From Stichopus chloronotus (lineage: Eukaryota > Echinodermata > Holothuroidea > Aspidochirotida > Stichopodidae), in the NCBI GenBank assembly GCA_021234535.1, contig CM037845.1, positions 6,104,501 to 6,168,500 of the forward strand: 64,000 bases of DNA, written 5' to 3'. Below, piece by piece: positions 49,501 through 61,500 of the stretch. Below the pieces are notes generated by a model, which was not told the DNA's origin, did no database searches, and was given only the letters and a program-made list of their open reading frames with translations. The position numbers and the translations under genes are program-made. Numbering within the stretch: position 1 is the stretch's first letter; each line of letters begins with the position of its first letter.

Positions 49501-52500
49501 GATTAGAATATCAAGCTGGGAGAGTGAGGAAACTGGATGAAAACCGAACTTTTAGGGAAAATTCGGAAAAGTATTTCTGACAAGTTTTAAGTTGGGTTTC
49601 AAACATGCTGTGTGTTGACGTGATGACCAATGATATCTTAAATCTCGATCTGCATTCCAAAGGATAGAAATTTTGCTATTTCTCCTTAAAAGAAAATAAC
49701 CTGCAATGTCCTTTTCTTTTTTTTAATTTTCATTGGTACAAAAAAGTGACTGACAAACAAGTGACCGATTTCTCTTCCTGAGAAGCTGTGTAATCAAAGG
49801 GGCTAATTACACGAAATTCAATATTTTACTTTTCTATTTTATTTACCATAAGTGGTGATATATAAGTACTCACAGTTTGATGGTAAATGGTCAAACTAGG
49901 AGATTCTGAATGTCTTTTATACAACTACAATTCAGCAATGATAGGGTAAGCAATGATTAAGATCTAATTACTGCGAATCTGTGACTAGACACTGTTTGAA
50001 ATTATTTATAAGCCATAGGCAACTCCTGTTCGAGTATAACGTAATGCAATTTTCTAAGATATTCAGTGACTGAAAGAATACATACACGACTAATGAGACT
50101 GGTGAGGAGTGTTGCCATTCAAAATGGTTTGCCACGAAATGAACGATGTCAGCCAATGAGCCCGTTTAACTGCCCTTATCGGTTAACCGAATACGACATT
50201 GGTCGCCAGTGAAACAGAGGGAACAAACGGTTTCAATCGTGAATGCATAATGTGTCATATAGGACAGAAAAAATGTACAACATTTTGAAGTTCATTAGAA
50301 TGATGTCGATCGTAAGAGTCATATTTTCTTATCCACAACCCTGCCAGATTTAATCTCAAATAAGTAATATATTATTTACATAGCGTGCTCAAATAATACT
50401 GACATAGTAATAATAAATGGGCAAGTGGCCATATTTTCGGTCATGATAGGTTTTATTGTTAAATAAACTTCCAATTAGTGTTGGATGTTGAAAAACAAAT
50501 CAATCTCATATCTTACATACTTTCTCTTGCGTTGGTCCTAAAACATCACCTACGGTATAACTATAAACGGTTCGAACTAAAACGCACTGTTAGCCTTGAA
50601 GTAGGCCCCTGCAGACCGGGGTGAGCCCTTTAAAAATGGTTTACCTTTCCCCTACTCCTACAATTGCTGGATCTGAAAAAGCATCAATATTACGTCACAT
50701 GTGCTGTGGGCCTGTTACCTGTTGTTACTTTGCACCCCCCGCGACCTAGTCCGGCCAATACCCTGAGTAGGTCTAAAGACCTTTATACAGAGATTTAAGC
50801 GATGACTGCTTCTTTTGAGATTCAGTTCGCTTAAATTTAAAAACGTATTTTTAGATAGTCTCTGACCACTTCCATTCGCGTAAAAAGAAACATTAGGCCG
50901 ACACAACTAACTATGTCTCCTTTTCTTTTTTGTTTGCGGTACTTTGGCGCTCTACGGCTTTTAATCTTATTTGATGTTACATTCTCTCCTCTACGATACA
51001 AAGAACATACACTCAGCCACAAGGAATTGGGGTCACTTACACTGTACTTCTTCATGAACCATTCTCATGGATCCGAAAATTAAGGTTATGACCTCTGTAT
51101 TCACGATGGCAGAGATTTTAAAACTCAACCTACTAGCTTCAGGCATGATCGCGATTGACTGTATCAAAAGGTCATCAATAAGACGCTTATAGGTTGGTAA
51201 TCTCAACAATACACAAAAGCAGAAAGAATTCATGCTGCAGGTATTTGATACAAAAAAAAATATGACTATCATTATAACAAATTTGATCATAAATTCTCAG
51301 GATTTTTTCTTTGGCATTTCAACAAAGAACATAGTCTTTCAAAACCCCGTGAGAGCAACTTCACTTTACGTAGTTATTAAATTGCTATAGGCCTTTTACA
51401 ATTTCAAAAAGGAAACTCAGTCTCTGAAAAGAAGCGAGACCTAATATTTATTTTTCGATTCTGACAAATATAATTGTGATATAAGTATTTTGGAGTACTT
51501 TGCCAAGACACCCCTCTGGCTGAATTTGCGGAGATTACATCACAAACGAAAGAATGATGCATTCATATTGTTTCTTTAAAGTAAGAATGCTTGCAACTGA
51601 CAAGTACCGTAGTACGGAAAATATATACGGCGTAGGTTTTCATCTCATTACTTATTTTGATCACGAAGCGGTATTTCTATACACTCAGGAGCTATAGTTC
51701 ACTTGAACTAGCCACCTATAATCTTAAAGGTGATTGACGGTCTTATTAAATTTCATGTCACGTCAAAATCGCCGTCTTCATAACTCTCTACAAACGTTGA
51801 AACAGCTTATACGTTTACTCTTTGCTCGTACTCGAAAACAAGAACTACAATCTTGGACAAAACTGTTGGGACACTTCGCCGTTTAATTCTGAGCCTCGTT
51901 CAGTTGCAGAGGATAAACATGAAACCCCGGGCCTATTTCCAGTGCTGCGCTAAATGAGTGAATGTATACCCAGACCGTAATCCTGTAGGCAACATTGAGA
52001 AAGGAAGCGTTTCCCAACAAGTTTTGTTCATGATTGAGGTAATAACACGACAGAAGATATAGTAACATTCCTGCTGTCATTTTACAACTGCCATAGATGC
52101 AATACCAGACTCCTTCAGTTCAAAAGAAGAACTTGGAGTCGACAACGGCTATGAACCCGTAGGCCTTTATAGGGTATACAATCAATTGACAGGATGATAT
52201 ATGCTTTCATTACCGTAGAGTTTACTGCATACATTTGCAAAGCTGTATCAAAAGTCAAATCATCAAATGCCAGGTTATTGTTAGGTTTACTGATGATTTC
52301 ATCATTCTGTTATCCTTTTCTTTTGTTCAGTGCGCCACTCGAATATTGTCTCGGCATATTCTTTTCTTTTATATTGCTTTTGTTCTTGGCAGATGATAAA
52401 TTCTATTTTACCTTCGAACCTAAGAGCGTGTTTGGTTTTATACCTTTTACACTTCGAAGTATTTGTTCGGTACTTGACACCATTCGTATAGGGTTGCTTA

Positions 52501-55500
52501 ATTAACGATACGCCAACATCTCTCAATACTGTTCCACGCGTTATAAGTGACGGAAATCTAAACGAGTGAACGGCGGGTTACCGGCCATCAACGAACAATA
52601 CCACAGGCACACTGTGTAGGCCTACATTGTAATTCAAAATTACTAAGTCTACAAAGTTACATACTAATACCTGCAAAAATCAGAGCTAAATCTGGGGAAT
52701 GAACAGACTGAGGTAATTTAGATTGAACAATACGAACTGCATATATGTCTGAATGCATGACTCTTTCATATAAACTTATCGGTCACAAGTTTTGGATTAT
52801 CAGTAAAATGAAACGATAAATTTTCATGGTATCTCTAAAGTAACTCCCCGCTCTCAGTTGCAGAAGTTACTGGTCGACGTTTCCAGTCGCACAAGATACC
52901 GTACATAGCCTTTTCGTTCGTTATTTTCGTAAAGATGGCTTTCACCGTGTTTTTTTTTTTTTTTTTCATGCAGCTGCGCATCCTATAAGGAACCAAATGA
53001 GATATATAGAACTGCATTTGCGTGTAGGCTAGTAATTAACTACTCAGCATTGCAGTATACACATTAGACAATTATTATCAACATTGAAGATAAATCATCC
53101 AGTAAAAGTAACAGCCAGTAGATTAAAAATATACATCTCAACCATTTTCAAAGGCCCACACTATCCGTGCTTGCACTGCTAACTTACAAATGACACTCTA
53201 ACTACTTTACAGCGTACAAGCTGCTGTCCCATTGACCGGTGACAATGGCACGAACTGCGTGGTAACATAGGCAGGCTGCTTTTCAGTTACAAAAAATTGA
53301 CTGAATTTTCACTTTTTGTCTGATTTATTTTTACGCGTTTAAGCAGATATAGTACTTTAGTTCAGTCCAACACCTCTGTTGCCATTTTCGTCACGTTTGC
53401 CATTTTTTATTTTCGTTTTTGAATTTTTAATTTGACCCAGTCGGTTTGATTTTGTTTGTAAGCAGTGTGACATATTGCTTAAAGAAAGAATGTCACTTAA
53501 ATAAAGGCTACAGCATCTTAGAATGTCCACCTTGTCCTAAAGTCTCTTATTTTACCTCTTTTACTTTCTTATCAGAGTGCATGAGTTCGGTGGACGATAA
53601 CTAAATATAAAAAAAAAAATGTTTAGTGGAACTCTTGTCATGAATATCTTAGCTCCAGTAGCTCCATGCTCTCAGCTTGCAGATAATATCTTTGCAATTA
53701 AGGATATGAGATGCATCGTTTAGAATCAGCTGCAATTGTACATGCACTTATACTGGTATCTTTCAGTCCCTGAAGTGTGTGTAAAGAATTATACGTAAAC
53801 CTAACTTCCACAACTTTACTCTCTAATGCCACAACAACCATTCTTTAGTTACCTGCAATCCTTTTTTCTGCATATCCTGCAGAGACAAAACTTGCTAAGC
53901 TCTCTTGTCAGTATAGTTGCGCAGAAGAGTAGGTGTTTGATCATGTGTCAGAGCAAGACGGCAACCCTTATAATTTGTTATCATAATTAGTACATACAGG
54001 AAAAATTTGATCTCTGTGCCAGATCTTTTCGTGCTTTTGCCTAAATTCATCGGGGGGGGGGTACCATCTCAGCCTTTTCCATGCAATTACCCGCTCCCTA
54101 GTAGCCTATGACACAATCCACACATTTCAAGGTAATACGTGTGACCTTTGTAAGTTAAGAGGAAAAGAGCAAATTACTGTCTTATGTCAGGATTCATAGT
54201 TGAACCATGATGAGGATTCTAAGCAATAACAGAAGAAGATGACAGTGCAAGCCATGCTACTCCAGAGGTCCATGTGATGTTGGCAGCAGATTGCAATTGC
54301 AGGGTGATGTGATACTCTCTTGCTTCCTATAGCACACAAGAAGGCATCCAATGAAGATGTAATGCACGGAATACTTAAAGAGAAATAAGGTGTTTGTTTT
54401 ATAGAAAAAAAAAACCTAATTGAGAGCCAACATTTGAAAACACAGAAAGTTAGAGCATTAAAAATACTAGTAAGGTCGGTGGGTTTCTTTCCAAAAAAAA
54501 AAATGATGAGTTTTCAACGGATAAACATTTAGTCATTTGTTGGGCTCAAAAATCAGTTGCTTAGCCCAAACTTTTTAAAATTCAAATAGTGATGAATCAC
54601 CGTAAGTAATGTTTTGCGTAATGTTTTGAGAACAATGAAGCTTTTGCATATGTTTATTGATGAAGTCTGCATGGCCTAACAACAATTAATGGATAGTTTG
54701 TCAGTTTATGTGTCATGTTTGTTCCAGTGAAAACCCCCTGTTGCTCTAACGCACACGGTTACAATGCTTTATGACAAATGTATCAGGTATAGTTTGAGTT
54801 ACCGATGAGATAAACTCCTTCAATGGATTACCTTTCTTGTATTCTCTACTTTCAGTCCATGTACAACACCAATCGCAGTAATGCTAAAGGTTATTTTCTC
54901 GCAGGTCGGTCTATGTTGTGGTGGCCGGTGAGTATATCCCGAATCTTCTTGAAAAGGTGCCCGTTATACCACATGTTACAGTCATCACTATTATGATACT
55001 ATTACATGAAGATTATATAATCATACAATCAGTGTGCAAATTTTTCTAACGTACAATCTTCAGCTGGACTATAACGATGAATTTATGCGTAACACCCAAA
55101 CAGATACTATATACAAACTACGTTATTGGACCATTGAAAGCCCAGAGTAAGTGTGTAAATAAAATCTAATGAGACCACAGATTTCCTCATAGATCTGTAT
55201 TGCGTTCAAGTTTAAAAACGATTTGTATGCATTACCAACAAATGTATTGCGACACATGCTCTGGGCCTAAGTGAGTTATTGTGGGTCACGATTCGTCCAT
55301 GGGGAAAAGTCTCCATTGACCATGTCAGGATATTAATGGCAGTGCCTTAAATGTTTCCAAGGCCCTCCACGAAATAGTTTTTAGTGTAACGTGAAATGAT
55401 ATTTGTCTGAGTCCTGAAACGTATTCGGACGAACCGCGTATGGGAAACCCTTGACAAACCCGTATACCTTGTGAAGTCCATGTTGAAATTAACTAGTAAT

Positions 55501-58500
55501 TGAAACACAGTTGTCATTCATTGATCACTAGAGTTGTCATTATTGCCAGATTAACAGTTATAGTTGTTCTACTAGATTTTCTTTGTGTCTTATTATTACT
55601 CTCGTTCCAGGTCGGTGCCTCACTGTTCGCCAGTAACATCGGAACTGGTCATTTCATTGGGTTAGCGGGAACTGGTGCTGCTTCCGGGGTTGCAGTCGGA
55701 GCGTACGAGATCATGGTATAAATATATAGCATGCTATGGTTAGGCAGTATTTTCAACTAAACTTGACCGCATAGTGTGTTATTTGAGTCCGCAAAGCAGG
55801 TGTCTGTACATATAAGATACAACCATATTTCCAACGTGCGAAAAAATGAATATATTTTATAGAGTGTAATGTAATACATTTTTAACCTGGATAGCCAATA
55901 TCGTCTAATAAGTTTTAGTATCGTATGCGCGCTTTTTGGACTTACAGTGCTTAACGATACAGTACCGTCCAACACAATTTTTTCTTGTAAAACACATGAA
56001 AATGGCAAATTTTCTGAAAATAGTACCTTCCTTATCATAACTTTTAATGCTATTCATTGGAAATGAACCATGTAGTTATTTGCCATAACTGGAAAACTCG
56101 ATAGTATTGCTGATAAAGCTAGTCCCGTTGTTATCGAAACGAGGTCTAAGGGCAGTTCACATTTAGAGACAATATAAAACCTTAAAAAGTCATAACAAGG
56201 CTAGAAAAGGCCTTGGGTCTCTGGATCCCCAGTCACAAGGCGACATACTCCGGTCGCTCCTTCCCGTCCGTTCGCCCTGCGTTTGCCACTTACTAAAATT
56301 GGGCCAGCTTCAACCCTGGTTTCTTGTATTCATTTTATAGTGATTGGTGTTTCGTTAGACCCTGCAAAAGTTACACACACAACTTCATCTGAGATCAGTG
56401 ACGTAGTGGTTATGACGTCATTTTGCAGAGTCACTTCTCCTTACGACTACATTACATTCACCGACGTATAGAAACTTAAACAAGTTTAATTTTCATATCA
56501 TTTTCATATACTTTCTTCCATCATTTATGTTCATCATTTACTATCATTTTTCAGGCAGTTTTTGCTATTATTACTCTTGGATGGATATTTGTTCCTGTTT
56601 ACATATCCTCTGGGGTAAGTTGCATTGTTGGTAATTTTTTTCAGAATCAGTTTTCTTTAATTTCCAACTTTGTACTGGACATTCGATAAGCAGTGTACAT
56701 GCTATGTGTATCAATAAGTGTGTCTAGATTACCAATTTTGATCGACCTTTGCACTTTAAAACTTGCTACCACTTTTTTACGTGTATAGTTTTTGGTTATA
56801 AGCAGATGTTTCTGAATTTTACCAAATATCAATGTAGGAGTACTGTCTGAAGTAATTAGAACGGATATCTAACCCGTAAATCCATTGTTGAAATGGAACT
56901 TTTATAAATGACTCGAGATTTACCGAACCATTGAGACAAATTTCGTCAGATGTATTGATATGGTTTTACAAGACTTTGATAAACAAAAGACAAATCGAAT
57001 GATATTGCACCGTAATTTGACTTTGATCAGCTTGTTCTTTAGTATTACAAAGTTCTCTTTAACTCTTAATTGACAATTAATGTGACCGTTATCAGAGGCC
57101 TGTTCATTGAGCTGCGCATGCAGTGTATATAACAAAATTTGAAATTTCAAACAAAATGTAACAATTCGTAAAAATGTAATTCCCTTCACCGTTTATCCTG
57201 GTTCTATTTTTAGTGGATTATTTTTTTCGGTGCGCAATCAATGAACCATAAGTTTCCCATTCTGATAGACCTACCACTTTTCTCCTCCAACTGCTTAAGA
57301 AATATCATTTGGAAGAGGAATCAAATAACAGTGCTACAAAATGGAGTATTTGCAAGTTTAAAGTTATGACACGAAAAATTGACTTGTTTTTAATCATGGG
57401 GAGGGGGAGGAGGGATTGCAACATGTACGCTAACGCTAGTGCAGTAATTAACATTACAGTGATCAGTGAATCGTTCCTTATCATGACACATTTTCTTGCA
57501 GGTTTACACGATGCCAGAATACCTTCGAGTTCGCTACGGCGGTCAACGGTTGAGGATATTCATGTCCGTGTTGGCTCTTTTTCTGTACATATTCACGAAA
57601 ATATCGGTGAGTCCATCCACGTCGAGAGTGAACTTGAGGGCGTTAGTCAGGTACAATAATGCAGGTCTCAACATGAACGTCACTTCCTAATTGTAAAAAT
57701 GCATGAAATCAGTGTAAGACCAATTACGATTTCATTAGTGTCGCTCTTGCATTGGCTTTTGATGAGCCTGTCTTCACCCCTCCCCCCCCCCCCCCTCCTC
57801 ATGCAATGCTCATTAGTGACACGTCACTGTTTGATCCTTGGGAACATAAGATCTCCGTAACTATGTAGAAAATTAAACGTAGTTTGCCTTGGGACGTTCC
57901 ACGCATGGCATTTTCGCAGGAAAATTATTCCTCGACGGTCTTGTCTTTCCAGAGCAAGTTTCCCCTCATTTAAAGTACCCTCCTCCACCACCCCCTCCAT
58001 CTAAGCTCACACCATCACAAGCCAGGGCCGAAATATACAAAACTTGCTACGCATCATCCTGTGGTCTTGGGGCCTCGTGGCGCAAAGACGAGACACCCAA
58101 AATGCTCAAAACATGAGATTATGGTAACAGGAAAATAATAAACTACCATTCGTGGGTAGATAAATTGATCACATCCTTATAGAGGAACAATGTTAGTCGG
58201 GCAAGACGTATCGAACTATTCAGAAAAGAACAAACAGAGGCCACCGTGTTCTATTTCACATATCACCATAAAGTTAAAGATCACGTATGAATGATAAATA
58301 CAATTAGCTACGTCACTAAACAAGGGAGAGGGGGGGGAGAGCTTTTCCGTTTAAAGGAGATTTGTGCTTACTTTCCATTATGATGAAAGACTATTTGTGT
58401 TACAGATCGTTTTCTGTTTACGTTTTATTTTTAGGTCGATATATTCGCTGGTGCTGTATTTATCCAGCAGACTTTCGGTTCAAACATTTTTGGCGCCATT

Positions 58501-61500
58501 TTTATTCTTCTCGGCGTCACAGCTATATACACTGTAACAGGTAACCATTCATACGTTGTTAAGGAAGACCCCGAAGGGGCCAAATGTACATTAAAACGTA
58601 ATATATTCAATATCCATTTGATCTTATTTAATTTTATACACAGCATCTGGTTGTCAGGAAAGAGAGATTAATATGAAAAATAAACCTTTCTACCATATAA
58701 GAGAAAGAGGTTTTGAGGGTTGCAATAAAGCTGTAGCTTAGATGAATTTTCTAGCAACAAAAGCATAATTTTATAATCTTTTGTGGTTTTTGTTTATCTC
58801 CTTGATAACTTTTGTTAAAAGTAAGTTATCACGTAAAGAGTGCGAGGGGAAATATTTTGTGGAAAGGTTCTGGCTTTTCGTTCATTGCATGAACAGACTG
58901 CAGTGACTTCCATACACATTGCAATACGTATGGAGGTTACTATGAGCGTTCTCTTCTTATTTACCCACAGTCACTGAATGTAGTATCAGGCGAATACACA
59001 TACAAAGCTAAAAGAATACGAATTGAAGCAAAGAAACCATCGCTCAAACAAATTTATATAGATCTTGTCTCTTTTTTTTTTTGGCTTCAAACAGAAATTT
59101 GTTAACTCGTTTACTCAGTTTTAACAACTTTCTCCTTCTACTAGGTGGATTAGCTGCAGTGATTTACACAGATACCTTGCAGACGATTGTGATGATGATT
59201 GGGGGGTTCATATTGATGATTCTGAGTAAGTACACTGGACTCCTGTCAGCCACTGATCATTCATTTACTCTAGATGATTATAGTCAAACAACCCTATCGA
59301 TTAATTTTATCAACCAACCTTGACAAGTAATAATTCAAAATAACCGGTTACACAGAAACCCGAATGATGTAAATATTTAAAATACTTTTCTTAGTACGTA
59401 TTATTGTGTTGGGTTGTGTAGCATTTAAGAGGGACTCCATTTTGGAAGTACCTACATATTGTCACCATTTTTCGAAATTTGTATTTGTTGGGTAATTTAT
59501 GTTTTATATAAGAAGCCTTACCAAAAACGAAAGGTAACGACAGTGTAATGCAAACCCGAATACGATAATCTAACATTTGAACCATTAATTAATTGAATTA
59601 TCTAGAACATTATCTTACTGGTGCAAGCCACATCGTTGAACCGACAAGGAAATGTCGACGCATAGTTCATCTCTTTCAGTCCGCTAAATGTGAAATGTGA
59701 GTGAATGAAGAACGGGGTTTTCTAAACTAATCCTTAAGAATAACGTCAAGATGAGGACATATTGGTAATAACAACAGGACAGGCATCAATATTGTCTTCT
59801 TGTTTTCCAGAAATGTCTTATTAGATAAGTGTGACAGACAGAGCCTCTTTTGTAGCCCCCACCTATTCCTTGATAGCGAACCCGTCTCAACTTGTGTGAC
59901 TGTAACATATGAAGATAAACAAGAGGTGGAAATGATAACAAAAACGAAAATGCGCAAGAGACTCTCACTTAAGGGTAACAACAATAAGAAATGTAAAGTG
60001 TGATTATTTCAATAACTGCATGTTTTTACTGCAGGTTTTGTCGAAATCGGTGGATACAATCAACTTTATGTTAAATATTTAACGTCGATGGCAGATGTCT
60101 ATGCAAACGACTCTTGTGGCCTACCAAGAGAAGATGCCTTCCACATAATGCGTGATCCCATAGACTCTGATCAGCCTTGGCCAGGGACCCTTCTAGGAAT
60201 AACTATTATCGGGACCTGGTACTGGTGCACCGACCAGGTAAAGCCACATCCGGTTCATTCTTTTCTCCGAATGTTATTCACGATTGTACTGCTAACAACG
60301 ACGATGGCTTTGACGACCATTACAGCGACTGTGATGATGTTAATGATAAGGTTGTACTATCATCACAACGTTGGTGATCACGATGAAGATCATTGTAAAG
60401 ATGACAGTGATCACACTGAGGTTACGAATACAGCAAAAACGATGACGCAATGACAATGATTAACAAAAACAATGACAAAATTGGCGATAATGATGAAAAA
60501 GATGATAAAGGCAGTGTTGAGAGTGTTGATATCATTTAATATGACAAGATGTTGATGATAATGATGATGTTGGTGGTAATGGTCATGATGATGATGATGA
60601 TGATGGTGATAATGATGATGACGAAGATGATGATGATGATTTTGGTGATGATGACGATGCGGATGGTGATTATGATGATGACGCTGGTGACGCTGGTGAT
60701 GATGCTGCTAGTGGTGGTGACGCTGGTGATGATGATGCTTGTAGTGGTGGTGGTGATGATGATGATGATGATGATGATGATGGTGATGATGATGGTAACT
60801 ACGACGGTGGATCTGAATAACTGACCTTGAGCTATGATAATGTTAATTCCTCTATTTTCTACCTGTAGAGTTTCTCCACATGGTCGTTTACATGCTGCAG
60901 TTTCTACCTAAATCATCAGATTATGGGTACTCTTCTCTCATATTACATAACGCGGTTCCTAAACCCACAAAACAAGAAAAATCAAGCCATACATTTTCAA
61001 AATGATTCGACAGTGTTTCATCCTCTTTTTTTTTCTTCTTCCCCAAAGGTAATTGTGCAGCGAGCTCTCTCTGCTAAAAATCTCGACCACGCGAAGGGTG
61101 CTACAATTCTTGGAGGATGGTTGAAAATGACGCCCTTTTTTCTAATTGTTCTCCCTGGAATGATAAGTCGTGCTTTGTACCCAGGTCAGTGTAAATATGC
61201 ATCCTTACAGAAATTATTTTAATATCCATAACGTTTGAAGTAAAGAACATTAGTAGCTAGAGGATAAAATTACTCAAACTTCTCCACTTGCCTGCAAATC
61301 CATAGTCACCCTGCCTCACTACACATCACCACCACACGCACACCCCGTTCCCGATCCACATAATATTTACAGGGACCATGGAAAAAGATGAATGGAAAAT
61401 ATGCAGAAATAGATACGAACAGCTTTGCATTATCTTTGAAGTTTTCAATATTTTAATAATATGTTGTACATGTATTTACCATCAATTGGTAGAATTTGTT

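Larger units (their letters stand above)
54928..60034. other. Introns 2-7 of the SLC5 gene
   Basis: These six introns of about 0.6-0.9 kb separate exons 2-8. They contain homopolymer runs (for example a C run at 57779-57795) and nothing else I can name. Confidence 0.6.

Noticed and set aside
60238..60453. Open-frame extension after SLC5 exon 8
   Set aside because: The SGLT similarity stops exactly at CAG/GTAAAG and resumes in exon 9, so this is intron read-through.
60549..60824. A 91-residue Met/Val-rich open frame
   Set aside because: It is a direct reading of the ATG/GAT low-complexity array and not a gene.
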